Made by a program: the position numbers and the translations under genes. The notes below the pieces were generated by a model. It worked only from the letters and a program-made list of their open reading frames with translations. It ran no database searches and was not told where the DNA came from. A stretch of 64,000 bases of DNA from Monomorium pharaonis (lineage: Eukaryota > Arthropoda > Insecta > Hymenoptera > Formicidae). Every line of letters begins with the position of its first letter. Within the stretch, counting starts at the first letter, position 1. Location of the stretch: NCBI RefSeq assembly GCF_013373865.1, contig NC_050477.1:8480722-8544721 (forward strand). The letters run 5' to 3'. Shown here in pieces: positions 1 through 12,896 of the stretch.

Positions 1-63
1 CCGTCGCTGGATGCACGCGCGACTCGCGTCACGTAACGAACGAGTCGGGACTTTCCACGATGG

Positions 64-499
64 TTATTCCTCCGGCCAGCCGAGATCCTCTCCGACGAGT
101 TCATAGAAGCGTTGATTGTGCTCGTTGAAGAACCTCCTCAGCTTCGTCACGACCATCGGACTGACACGCGGATGACGGCGCCCCTTGCTTTCCTTCAGAC
201 ACTTCTCCGAAGTCTCGTTCCTCAAGCAGTAGAAGCCCTTGGTGTGGTTAAAGTAGAAGTTGTGCCGACCGATACGCGGTTCCAACCCGAGGAAGTTCTC
301 GATTCGACGCAGCTGTGGCACCGGATCCTCGATCAATTGATCGCCGTTCACTATAAGAATCTGCTCTCTGGGGAACACTTCCAGCCAACGATGCATATAG
401 GTGTGATAGAGAGAGATGGCGACCGGTCTGTAGGACTCGTTGATGGTACCGTCGGGTCGTATAACGAGCTCCTCGAATGTACGCGCCGCTTGCTGTTGT

Positions 500-531
<32 letters not shown>

Positions 532-1642
532 TTGTTGCGGCGTACCGTTGGACGTCAAAGTGGACGCGGTCGCGGCGTGCGTGCGTAATTGCGTATAATC
601 CGATATCGCCCGAGTGACCGGTTCCCGCACGATCAGCAGCAACTTGACGCTGCCGTTCATCGCGCGGATCCTCTCGGGCACCTCGGGCGTCACGAAGTAA
701 CTGGGGCTCTTCTCGATGGTGATCTGTCCCTTGAAGGAGTAGGGCATCTTGCGGCGATACCACTCCAGACCCTTCTCGTAGTTGTCGTCGCGATCGAAGA
801 AGTGAACCTCGCCGGCCGCCTTCTGGATCTGCGGGTGCAAGAAGAGCATCTCCAGCAGCGCCCTTGTGCCGCACTTGCGTACGCCGATTATGATGGCCTG
901 GGGAAGATGGCGATTCGTGCGCGGAAAGTGAACCTTGGAGTTGGAGAAGAGGAGAGGCGGCGTTGCGCGTACCTGCCACAAATCCACCCATACATGGTTA
1001 ACCGTTCTTGTCTTCGTCTCTCTCTCGGAGGCATTATAGAAACATGCATTTTTGAGAAACACGTACCTGAGAGACTAGCTCGACCGTGCGTCCTTCAACG
1101 GCGGAAACCGCGTGGAGGCTGTAAACGGCGCTGTCGTACAGTATGTGGAAGGTGAGGAAGAGGGACAGCAGGGCGACCGATAGAAAAGCGACGGCCATTT
1201 TCGATCTGGATACGCCGACCACCAAAATGCAATCCGACGCGTCACCCTCGGCCGGCCTCATGGCGGAGCGGGGCATCCACCTGCGACAGATATCGAGAAA
1301 CGCCTGTCTCTCGTCTGATATTCAAAGTACAACCGACTCGGCACACCGTCAAGAGCTCTCACGAACAAGAAGTTCCCCACGGCTCCGCAAAGGGCAATCG
1401 CGTTTCTTTCCCCTCGTTTTTCCCTCCTCTTAGCACGCAACAGCGCCGTTAGTTACGGGCGACGTCTCTAATCTATTCTTTCTTCACCGAGGCGCGGTAG
1501 GAATGATTAAGTCTCGCCGTGATCGTCGATTATTACGGTGCACCGCGCACGCGGACACGGTATACGCGGATACCTCACGCGGGCGTTCAATTTATTTGCC
1601 ATTACGACTTAAGGATCCGAGATTTATCCGATTTATCGAATC

Positions 1643-1680
<38 letters not shown>

Positions 1681-3946
1681 GAAAGACCAACGTATTATTT
1701 AACGCAGGCTACGGCTCGTTTTCCGCGCGCAACATTCTAACTAAGGGAGTCGAAACAATTTCGGTCCACCGCAACGCATCGTGACCGATAATTATGCAGC
1801 TGATTGGCATTTACACGAGACGGCTACTGCCGGCGCAAATTTATCGCGGGAACGCTCGCGTGACAGACGAACAAAGCGGTTGTCAATGCCGCGCTCGCTA
1901 ATTTCGTTCGCCATTGAATGCGGGTTCAGAAGCATCGATCGGTGGATTTGCTCGGTGTTCCAACGAGTCGTACGCTAGGATTTCACGGCTTTCTCCGCGA
2001 ATGATAAATCATCGGACCCGCATGCTGTCCCGTAAGCGAAAAATAATGGACGATTAAAAAGCTCGAACTATCCTGTAATGTAAGACATAGGTGCCGTACG
2101 TCACTTATTTACGTATCTCTCTTCCGGTTATAGATAACGATATCGTACCCACATATCCCCGAGCTTTATCGTTGCCGGAGACGCCCGGATAGATAACAAA
2201 AATTGATAACGCAGACAAGTTTCCTTGCGTTCGCAGAGTTTACCTCAGATTACATTTTGTTAACGTTGCTCGAGGTGAGTATATTTACAACATTAGCGCA
2301 ACAGGCATGTAAATTACATGTTCTCGCGTGAATAAAGATCCCACGACGAAAGTCGTCGCCGCAGCGAGTGTAGCCCAGAATAAATCAAAATTCACAAGTG
2401 ACGAAACTTGTAGCCTGAGAAAGGGGAAGAGAGAGAGAGAGGAGAGGGGGGGGGAGAGCTCTTAAACTCCGAATAGCTAATGAACTTCTGAAACGAGACG
2501 CGGCAGGATGGAAGACGAAGGGAGAGAGGGGGGAGGAGAGCGAGAAGATCGATTCGCTATAAATGATGCAGAAAGGTCGGTACCCCTGAGACAGAGCGCA
2601 ATCTAAATTTGATGCAGCTGCATTTTGTATTCCGATGTAATGGCTTCTCTAACGTTTACCACCGATGCGCTCCGGGCCGCGTTACATCATCGGTTACGCG
2701 TTGATTTGTCAGAATAATCAAGCGCGCCCGTTTTCCGCCTCGTCGCGCGCTTCGGCCACTAATTGCAACTCGAGTCGCAATTAGCGAAGCCATCGTTTAA
2801 CGAAGTCGTTCTCCCTTCATCTTTTCACTCTGACTACATCTCTCCCCCTTTCTTCGAAAATCTTGCGGAAACCGCGCACGTTCGAAAGAGATTGCGGGTA
2901 TTTACGGGTGTTAGCCCGGACTTTCCTTCTTTATCCGTAACTAGATAGCCGATGTTACATACGACCCCGCGCGCGTATCGTGTACCTCCAGACGCTTTAA
3001 TATTAGATTTTTAACGGGTCTTCCCCTCTCCTATGTCTCTCGTTCGGAATACACCCGGGCCAACAACATTCGCGTTACAGTCGATTCCCTATTGCACAAC
3101 GGGAGCCATTTGACGCGCAAGTTTTCTGACTAAAATTTGCTTTGTGCCGCTGTGTGACGCGGCGCGGCGTGGCATGGTGTGTAGAGCACGGCGGTGGCGC
3201 GGCAGGCCGAGGTGTTTCCGTGGGAAATACGCGGCCCGTGTTATTCGGACAAATTGCAATTTCCAGAGTTGCCTTCCGCGTCGTTGCGTTTCTACCGACG
3301 TTCTCGCATACGTGACTATCGAAACGACCCGCTGTTTACTTATTACCACACCGTCACGTATCAACGTATCAACGTATAATTGTATAGCCAAGCAAACATA
3401 TACATATATGGTATATGAAACGGCGTTAACGCCGTAACTCTCTTTCTAGACGAGCACTCCGGAGCGATTTTACCTTGAATGAACGGTGAAATTTGATACC
3501 TCGTTATCGTCGATAACTAGGTGTTAAAGATAAAAGAAGGATTCCGACGAACGATCATCTTCCATCCCGTTAAAATTGAACGTTATTTCGTGAGCTGCTG
3601 ACCCAATGGATGTAGCCGCGGAAAGCAGCAATTTTCTCGTCAGGAGGACACAAGCGCGAGCGGAAACTTTAATTAACTAATTACATATACGGCTCTCTCT
3701 ATCGCCACGGATTCCGCAAGGTTTCGATGTAATCGAATCGCGTTCAAATAAAAGAAATGCATATCGAGATATATCGCCCGCGTACACGATCAAACGTATG
3801 CGATCAAATTTAATGGCCATCGGAATCTAATCTCCCTTTGATACTTACAAGACATCTATGGGGGATTGAGGAGACCACTCTTGACGAGGCCGCACCTTGT
3901 TGGGCATTTGCCTTTGCTGGTTTGTACGTTCACATTGTTGGAGTTT
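64..3946 (-). CDS. Hs3st-A: Heparan sulfate glucosamine 3-O-sulfotransferase, HS3ST5 / Hs3st-A type
   Basis: Golgi type II membrane enzyme that transfers sulfate from PAPS to the 3-OH of glucosamine in heparan sulfate. Coding exons on the minus strand are 3946-3849, 1280-1067 and 972-64 (stop). Starting at the ATG at 3907 gives 393 residues; the ATG at 1276 would give 372. The predicted order is a short cytoplasmic tail, one membrane segment (about residues 48-68), a short stem and the sulfotransferase domain from about residue 117. The 5'-phosphosulfate loop reads GVRKCGTRALLEML with its Lys at 124. Also visible are the catalytic-type Glu in GEVHFFD (146), EKSPSYF, the 3'-phosphate motif REPVTRAISDYTQ (207-219), and the C-terminal Cys pair in FYCLRNETSEKCL. 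The closest match I recall is vertebrate HS3ST5 and fly Hs3st-A. A 16-residue polyglutamine tract (237-252) interrupts the domain after the 3'-phosphate motif. More 5' UTR or coding exons may lie to the right. Confidence 0.93.
490..537 (-). repeat. Polyglutamine-encoding CAA/CAG tract in the sulfotransferase domain
   Basis: Sixteen Gln codons, a mixture of CAA and CAG, lie between the 3'-phosphate-binding segment and the FEELV segment of the Hs3st-A-like enzyme. As I recall them, vertebrate HS3ST5 proteins have a short non-repetitive loop here. The mixed codons suggest an older, interrupted repeat, not a fresh pure-CAG expansion. Confidence 0.95.
1281..3848. other. Intron of the Hs3st-A-like gene, no coding seen
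   Basis: This 2.6-kb intron lies between the transmembrane exon and the upstream coding exon. It holds a GA microsatellite at 1647-1672 and purine-rich GA/G tracts near 2425-2460 and 2517-2550. I saw no splice-flanked open frame in it. Confidence 0.6.
3849..3946 (-). CDS. Hs3st-A: Upstream 98-nt coding exon of the Hs3st-A-like gene
   Basis: On the minus strand this segment is preceded by a TTTCAG acceptor and followed by a GTAAGT donor. One frame is open throughout and ends with two spare bases. The next exon begins at 1280, after the acceptor TCTGTCGCAG, with one base before codon TGG-ATG. The join therefore keeps the exact frame of the transmembrane exon. The open frame holds an in-frame ATG at 3907 (MPNKVRPRQEW...), giving a cytoplasmic tail 21 residues longer than initiation at 1276. 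The frame is also open upstream of that ATG to the acceptor, so a start in a still more distal exon is possible. Confidence 0.72.
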
Positions 3947-6679
3947 CTGAAACAACGACCACCCTGTTAGAAATGCGTTAAGCAATGTATACTCTCTGCA
4001 TCCTACCCCACGATATATTCGAGCGATGTAATTTCGCGCGATCGAGTATATTTTAAATGCGGAATTCTTATTCCGCTTCGAAGCGCGACCATTTTAAGTT
4101 ACTACAGATAACATGATAAATAATAATTGCGCGCGCAGTTTTTTTTTATTCGTCGACGACAATAGGACGTTAGGTTGGTGCTATGGGAAATCAAACCGCT
4201 TTTCAAGAGATTTCTCGGTGACCCAGTTGACTCGAAACTTGCATGGGGGTAAATAGAATCATGCGGTGGAATAGCAACTTTTCTCATTCCAAATTGTCTC
4301 TGTTTACCGCGCATTGTTAAAAAGATTCGTAAATACACGTGAGTACGTATCGGATGTGTCTTGTACTTTTGTATATTTTTAAAAAATCAAGTCTCGAGTC
4401 TCATAACACTCATTGCAGATTTATATATCGCGAAAACGCTATTACGTCCATCGACGGTTAATGCCTTTGCCTTTAAAACATTGCGCCTCCGATACCTTTA
4501 AAACACCGTAAACGTTCCATTCCTCGAGAGAAACGAGGGAAACGATATCGATTTATGTCCTATACGGTTCCGTGTCTTTATGTCTTTCTCATAAATAAGT
4601 GGAGATTGCGTTTCTCCACGGTACAACCAATTCTTATCGAGTACATCCAGACTTCTGCTGATCGAGTGCACTCTTTGGAAAATGACGATGCGACGATGCA
4701 TGGTAGGTGCATAAACACGCATATCCATTTATCTATGACATTATGACGCGTGTACCATTACGCTAGTTGATATATCGCCATTCTCCATCCGAAGACGAGA
4801 CGACGATCCGTGCACTCGCTCGTGCAACATTCGCGCTTCCCCGTTGCGCACACAATACGCATCCAGTGTACGTAATACATGAAATACTGATAACGAAAAA
4901 TAAAACGATAATACAGAAACAGAGAGAGGGAGAGAGAATTGAATTCCCTGCCCTTTGGCCTTGAACACATTCCAGGAATGCACATCGATCGGATAATGCA
5001 CTTGACGAGCGAATGTCGCTCCAGCTGTCGATTCGTTTTGTGCTACGTAACTATTTTCATCTACGTCAGTCTGGCGACCGTCTGACCGTTGCACGAAATA
5101 ACAAGGACACGTCGCGTCGTCTCGCGTCCCATCGCGTCATACTTGGGGGATGAATCAATATATTGAATAGCACAGAGGCTCGGGGATGGTCGGTATGATG
5201 TAACTCGTGACATTCTTCCGCTTGCGTAACACCGACCCTCCGCGAGACGGCGGGAGCGTGGGCGGAAGGTAGAATTAGCGCGACAAGCACTACGGAAACG
5301 AAATTACGCTCTTATCGTCGAGACGTTTGGCACGCCGTTTGTCTACTCTTTTCGGAAGATCGATAGCCTTGACAAAACGGATATCAACGTCACAAACTGG
5401 TAAGATGATCCTGTGCATGGAAATAAGGAAGTAAGAGTAAAAAAGATATTAAAAATTCAGAATCTAAACGCTGCTATTTGTCTCCGAAGGGAGAATAAGA
5501 CGGGAAGATAATTCTCAGTGCTCCTTCGAGGCTGATTTTTATTCTCGACCTTATCTCTCCTCGGAATCGATTCCGGATTAATCAAACAATATCTAACTGA
5601 CAGAAAACGTGGTAATGTCGCACATTTAAATAACAGTAGTGGTAGCAGTTAGATAACCGTAAATATTGATTTACACATTGTCTGCCTACTGTGTGTTCCT
5701 TCGCGTTTCGCACCGGAAATGGGAACAGAGGTATACTATTCTCATCTTAGCAGCTGTAATTCTTCCAAATAGATTCACGATGATTCGAAGAACAAATGCA
5801 AATCTCAATTGATTGCACGATTTCTAGACACCGTCTATGAGAATCGTTCGAGGAGTTACCGCTACTTTAACGACCGCTTTGGAAGTTGCCGGTCGATGTG
5901 TCCGAGGCACGCGAAAACGGTAAAAGTTCGGCCGTGCCGGCAAAAGCAAAGGTAGCGGCTGCACCCGCAATCGATACTTTCCCAGAAACTTCCAAGTGTG
6001 TCGTGAATTTGACAAATCGGTTAAACGGAGCGAAAACATTTTTCCCCATCCACCACGCGAAGGTGCATGAACATGAAAAACAGAGCATTTCGTTTTACCT
6101 GCACGGAAAATAATATTCCGTCTTGAATCTAAATGCAATACCAGTACCGATACGATCGTTTCTCCGAAATTAAGGTAAAAATAGCATCCGCGCATACGTG
6201 ACAAGATACATTCGCGTTACCGAAGAGATTTCGGGGTCGCGAAAGGGTTAGCGATTGCGCGTGGATCGTGCTCGAAATTGAACGTCGCCAGATAAGACAG
6301 TCTGGAATAAGTTTGACGGAAACGACCGTTTAAATAACGGCACGAGAGCAATCGAGAGATTCGCGCTCCGAAACTTACTTTCCCTTATCGAAGGGTCAAA
6401 TTATCCCGCGACCAATGAAAAGGCGGCACGAGCATTGCTGAGATAACGCGCCATTTATCAGCAAAGCGGATGCCCGTACCTATTATAGATAAATGTTATC
6501 TGTACCGCGGCTAAGCTTTGTAAACGTATATAACTATAGAATCAAGCGGGAAATCTGTGCCTCTTACGCGAAGCCAAATGAGGTAAAGAGATGAGTCCTT
6601 CGGGAAAGATTCGATTGCCTTAACTGATTTTGCGAACGAGAGACTTGTTCAGTTCAGCACGATTTCTGAAATCTGCAGT

Positions 6680-6681
<2 letters not shown>

Positions 6682-6732
<51 letters not shown>
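6682..6732. repeat. (CT)n microsatellite
   Basis: About 25 uninterrupted CT dinucleotides. Confidence 0.97.
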
Positions 6733-6734
<2 letters not shown>

Positions 6735-7861
6735 CCAAAGACACTTGACATAGTTTCCGATTTCATCATCGAGTGTCCTTCATCGACACATTTTCGCTAT
6801 ATAACCCTAGAAGCGGACGTGAAATGTCCGAAGGTACATACTTTCAGTGTATACGGTGAACCTTGAACTTGTTCGAATTTCTTTCATACGTCTGTGAATT
6901 TTGCAGATTTCACGTTTTATCCCAATCACTTATCGTGTCCGATGAAATCCGCAAAAATATCCCCCGGGCGCGAAATGTACGCGAACGTGAAATCGATATT
7001 TTTTTCGTACATTTCACCTCGCGCGCGGTTTACTTTGCAGTTGTAAATTCTTAATTTAGCACGAATCTAGTTTAAATTCAGTGGGACGCGTTACCTGCTA
7101 GCACGAATTCAAACATAGCGTGAACGAAGCTTCGGCCACAATTCGCATAATCGATGCTGCAAACCCGATTATGGTAATTTGCAGGGTTAGATACAGCTCA
7201 CGCTTTAAAACTTTAGAAAGCAACGCCGGTGCTGCCGATGCAACTAGAACGCTTCGGCCTTTTCAAGGACAGAGACGCGTTCCGTTATCTCGTACTATCC
7301 TTTGACCTTTTCCGCAGTTATACCCGTAGCCATTCGGTTATTTAGTATATCCGTCCATATAAATAACGTATAAATATCTATGGCATTAGATGCATGACGA
7401 CGAATCGGGAAAGTTTTCCCGGTGAACGTTATTATCGTTATTGTCTTGTCTCTCATACCGAGGACACGCAATGATCGACTTATTGTATGACAAGGATAAT
7501 TGGCGGCGTATGATGATCGATATATTCCGCGGTAGAATCTCTTAATGTCTCACCGCAAATTACGTAATTATTCATAACGTGAACAACGTTAAAGCGACCA
7601 GTTATGCTTTGCCAGAAAACCGATAGCGATTATCAATCGTGTCGTAAAAAAGTATTTCAAACAATGATACTTGAATTGTTCGTACGAACTGCCAATCGGG
7701 ACTACCGTCTACACTGTGAATTTTTTAGCAGTTGAAATTGGAGCCTACCCTCGAAACTAAATGGAGTTTACTTAATATTTGATCGCACTTAATGTTTTAT
7801 CTTTGCGGGGTTCAAGCTTTTAATAATCGCTAAAATTTTCCGATGGTGAGTTTCTGAACTG

Positions 7862-7868
<7 letters not shown>

Positions 7869-7920
<52 letters not shown>
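7869..7920. repeat. (GA)n microsatellite
   Basis: Twenty-six uninterrupted GA dinucleotides following a short poly-A run. Confidence 0.97.
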
Positions 7921-7922
<2 letters not shown>

Positions 7923-8522
7923 CAAATCACTCCCCTGGTTCTCGTTATTCACGAGGGTTCAAAATAAGATATGCGCAAAAAAAAGGAAAAGAAAAGATCG
8001 GTTATGCATACTAATAGGACGATTCCGACGATGATGGTAGTGGATAACGCTTGTATTTGTATGTAAAAGCGAGGCGACTAGCGATCTCCCCACGGAGAGA
8101 GCGAACTAATTGCCACTGCTCAGTAACTGCGAGAATGGTAAAACTTAAGCTCGATGGGAATTATGCTCCATTTGTTCCTTGAAAAAAAAAAAATAACGAA
8201 GACGTTTCGATTGTCATACGCTCGATAGGAAATCATTCGAATCTCCTACTCCAAGTAACACAAGGATTGACTTTACTCTTTTGGTCGAGAGTCGGAGGTC
8301 AGGGATCGGAGATTGAGGCATCGGGCGCGAACCTCACAATCTCTTCGTGACGCGTTCATTAATCGGTTGCGTAGGAGAATCGAGCTATACACGTGCGCGC
8401 GTGAGCGGAGTGTCGTAGGAGTACGAACGTTCGAGAGGGTTGTAACGTAAGCGTAAGCGTAGTAATAGTAGAGGGGTAGTAGTAGCGACGTTCTACTCCG
8501 TTCTGCCCTGGCTTACCGCTGC

Positions 8523-8558
<36 letters not shown>
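8523..8558. repeat. (GA)n microsatellite
   Basis: GA repeat with a single AA interruption near its left end. Confidence 0.95.
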
Positions 8559-8563
<5 letters not shown>

Positions 8564-9799
8564 CGTGCGCACTCGTCGCTGCATACGGCCACTGAGTCAA
8601 GGTCTTTCCGACTGGCGATCGACCTGACCTCGCTTTTCTCCTTAAAATGAGTAACCAGCGACGAAACATTGATCGGCGACACGCAAATGCGTGTATCCGA
8701 CACCTACTTGACATTTTTTTCGAGAGGCTAATTCGCGCCGGGAGAGTACCCCCATCGTTCATCTTCCCCGACAGTGCCATTTGTTTCCACGTTATCAGTT
8801 ATTAATCATCGACTCTCTTGACCACTACTTCATATATAGTCTCTGAGATCACCGCAAACAAGGAGACACCGATCAGGAGTGCATGTCGAATTAATGAACC
8901 AGCTCGCCCGCGTCGCGAGTAGTAAGAGTCTATTATTGATCAGACGCACGTAGAAGAGCTTCGCCCACGCGAGGACGAGCGTGGGTGACATGAATTAACC
9001 CGAATACATCTGTAAACGAATCCTGCTTATCCAAACTGCGCGAATGGAATTGCGAGCCGCAGTTTCAAGCGACACACTCTCTCCGTTTCATAAAAAGCGG
9101 TGATGTCTTTTTCCCTCCCCTTTTTCCCCTCCTTTTCGTTTTATTAGCCGTCCCACAATCGAGGCAGGTCGCGGCAGCAACGATCGCCTTCGATCCCATT
9201 TGCTCGCTACAATCGATATTTGATTAACCGCTAACAGGCACGCTCCGCTCACGAGAATTTCCGCATTGTTCGGTGCTCATATCCAAACGGGACGCGATAG
9301 GATGTTCCATGATCGTTCGGTAATAATAACCAATGTGGAATAACAGGCAAGGCACTTCAAAACATAAAACAATGTCAAATGGCAAAATTTATTTTCGCCA
9401 AGTGGTCGCTTCGCATCGTTTATGAATATTCACGAAAAAGAAGTACACGTGCTGCTCAACTACGTGTTCCCTTTGGTGCATCGTTTACGTCCAACTTTAA
9501 TTAATTTCTCGGGAAAAAAAAACGTAGACAAATAAAAAGAGGTAAATATTCATCGTTGTTAAAGCGAACAAAATCACGGACACATCGCCGAGGTCCGATA
9601 AATTTATTGGCCCACGCCCGTGCGTTTATGAATTTATGAATATTGCTACAAGCTAAAATCGGGTCAAAAGTTCACATGTCTTTCCGGTAATGCGGATCTT
9701 TTTAACTTTACAATCGCGGTGACATAATCGCAGACGATACCGGCGCGTTCGTCCCGCGCAATTCGATATTGCACGCCGGGGAAAAAGAGAGAAAGAGAA

Positions 9800-9800
<1 letters not shown>

Positions 9801-9847
<47 letters not shown>
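9801..9847. repeat. (TG)n microsatellite
   Basis: About 23 uninterrupted TG dinucleotides. Confidence 0.97.
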
Positions 9848-9848
<1 letters not shown>

Positions 9849-12800
9849 GCGGACGTTGTTGCACGCCGGAAATTTTATTCCGATGTAGAAACGCGACTTT
9901 ATTCTAACGATACTAATAACTATCCATTTTACCACCCGTTCGTGCACGGTAACCGAAGCGCTCTATTTTCGAAATTTAATGCACGGTAAGTTTAGGTCGC
10001 CGGTTTATAATTTGCAGCGCGCCGAGGCGCATTACGCCGATGCATTACGATGCGATAAAACGTTAATTTAAGTTGCTCCATGCCCTCGTGGGCTCGTGAA
10101 CGAAACTGCCGCGCGTTTCCCTCCTTCACATACAGAAGGCTGGCCGTGTCTATCCCTCACGTTTTCCCATCTTGATTCTCACGAGTTGACGTCCAGTCGG
10201 TTCAGTCTGTTACCAGGTATAGATGTCCGTAATCGAATCGCCACGAAACGAAATCGAGTTGGAAGTCGGAAGCCGCAAGGCGGAAGAAGGTTCTGCCCTG
10301 TCTCGTGACGTCCCGCCGGCGGCCACGGAAAAACGAACTTTATCGTTTCCTTCGGGAACCGGTAAAATGGCATCATTAGTTTTATTATCGCGCCTTATGG
10401 TAAATAGAAGGCGAGGCTGCGTAAATTCACCCGCGGGATGTTTTACAGCGGGGAGTTTTTTACTCGAGAAACGCCAGACTGTAAAAAGAGAAGACTTTAC
10501 GATCTTTTCGCACCCGTGCATGCGAATCTATTTGATCAACGCTAACTATTTTAAGGGCTTTAAAGAAACACTTACGGCGCGTTCGCGTGAACATTTCGAG
10601 GGACTCAAATCTTATCATTTCGATCATCAGGTGTAAAACTTGTTTTCGAGCTCGTTGTGTTACGTTTTGTGTAGAAATACTTTCCGTCGCTCGATTCGTT
10701 CATTGTTATCACGTCCTAAAATTTTAGTTATAATGACAATTATATATAACATTTATATAACGACTTACATGTGCACGTAAAACAGCATTCTCGAAGATAA
10801 ATTGCATAAAGAGTAAAAGAGCCCGACTCACAGAGTTCATTTCACGACTTAATGAGAATCAATTGCACTATAAATCCACACTCAAAATTTCAGGCCATTA
10901 AAAAAAAGTATTTCTCATGTTAAACATAGAACTAAACAAGTAAAATAACTAAAAGGAAAAAAGAAAGAAAATAAAAGCACGTTTTATAATTAATGTAAGA
11001 TTTGAGTCACTGTTAAAATTCCGGATCGTCTAAGGCAAGTTTCTAAAACGGACAGTTTTCCAAAAAAAAATAATTAGGAATTTCCTGGTGTAGAACATAA
11101 AAGTAAAGCTTTACGGTTTGTCGTGCGGCGATCAGTTCAGCTGAACGTCGCACGTCATCCAACTTTTTTTACGTTCTCATTCTCGTACGAGTAACGTCGT
11201 TTCACGTAGGTGCCACTCGACCGTCGTTACAAATACAATCCTGATAGCACCGCACTCATTTTATCATCAATTCCATACATGGAGGAGAAACGCAACACGG
11301 GAAGGAAGGAAATGGAATAAGGTCGCTGCAGAAGCTCCAGCCCGGGCAAGTCGACCTCAAATTCTTTTCAGAATGGAAAACTTCCTTGGACACGCTAGGA
11401 TGTTTCTTAATATAGTCGGGCGGTGTTTATATGCCATTTTTTCATTAGTGCAACCGGTAGAATGCGCGCAGGTGAAGTTTAACCAAATATTTTAGAAGTT
11501 CCCCGACTACCGAATCTCCAAGAGACGGTAATAGTATCCAGGCACGCGAACAATCGTTTGCACTTTTTTTTCTAACAGGTACATTTGGAATACTTGAAGA
11601 CATAGTTAGAATAACTTGGAAGGAGAAGGTCGAATGTATTTCATATGTATTGAAAAGTGATGTAAGTTTAAGGGAAGTGCCGTCGAAAGTAACGACAACA
11701 CGCGGATAAAAATGTACATTTTTACGAGCACAATGCATAAATAAAATTATTGTATTGTTATCAGTTTGTCCTTTGTTTACTGTCATTTGCGCACAGTGGA
11801 CTGCGCGCGAATTAAGTTAATTATCGGGGAGTGCTTTCTCGTGCCGTCTCGCGTCGCTCCGTGCTGGCAAAAAATGTGCGAAAGTAAAGCCGCTTTAAAA
11901 GTGAGTTAATACTTTAACAATTGCGAAAAGTTTCACGGGGATTCGGAGGGGAGAAAAGGGGAGAGGGAGGAAGGAGAGCCGGATACTCCATACTCTACGT
12001 AGTTGTGCTTTAATCCATTCAGCCACCGGCTCAACTTCTCCCGGCCATTTTGCAACTTGCTCGTTAATGTTGTTTCGCGGAAATCTACTCCTTGCGAGAA
12101 TGGCTCACAGACAGGACGCATAATGGAAATAATCCATTAACTTAGCTCACCGAGAGAATGTCTGGTAAATCAAATCGTTAGACTGCCTCAATGCTCAAGA
12201 GATTAAACGGACCGTTAATACGCATATATTTGTTCCCATTATGTTCTTGTTTTACCGCACGGTGACTTCGGTTAAAGAGAAATAAATCGTGGATCGATAA
12301 AAGCGCCAGAGATCTCGCTTTAAAGTTGTAAGAGAAAACAGGATATCTAGTTCTGGGAATCAACGTGGGTGGTATCATTCGAAAAAAAAAAAATAAAAAA
12401 ACAGAAGAATAATCGACAACTGCAGGGTCAAACCGATAGGTCAACGAAACCACCACTCGCACAACTCGCTGATCGAGCGATCAACTTTATCAAAGCGATT
12501 GCAATTCGAAGGGCTCGGAAGATGCCGACGATATTTCCGAAACATGCTCACGTGACGGCCGTTGCGTGTCACCGTTAATTTTAGCGTCGGTTCTAACTAG
12601 CGATTTCACGCATCGTCTTTTTTTTTAAACGACGCAACGGCACGTACTTCCCACGCCCACGGTGCACTTTACGCGTTCATGAGTCCTCTTCTCGTCATAC
12701 ATAGTGTTCAGTGTCAACGGTGTAAACGTTAAATTTAGTATCCGCCTGCGTAGAGTAATAATGTTTTACGGAGTTAAAAGTTTGTCCCCGTTAATTTTCT

Positions 12801-12852
12801 TTACGCAGAATCTTTTTTCGAAAATTTCTACGGAAATGCGCCGCAAAGAGAA

Positions 12853-12855
<3 letters not shown>

Positions 12856-12893
<38 letters not shown>
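12856..12893. repeat. (GA)n microsatellite
   Basis: About 19 uninterrupted GA dinucleotides. Confidence 0.97.
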
Positions 12894-12896
<3 letters not shown>

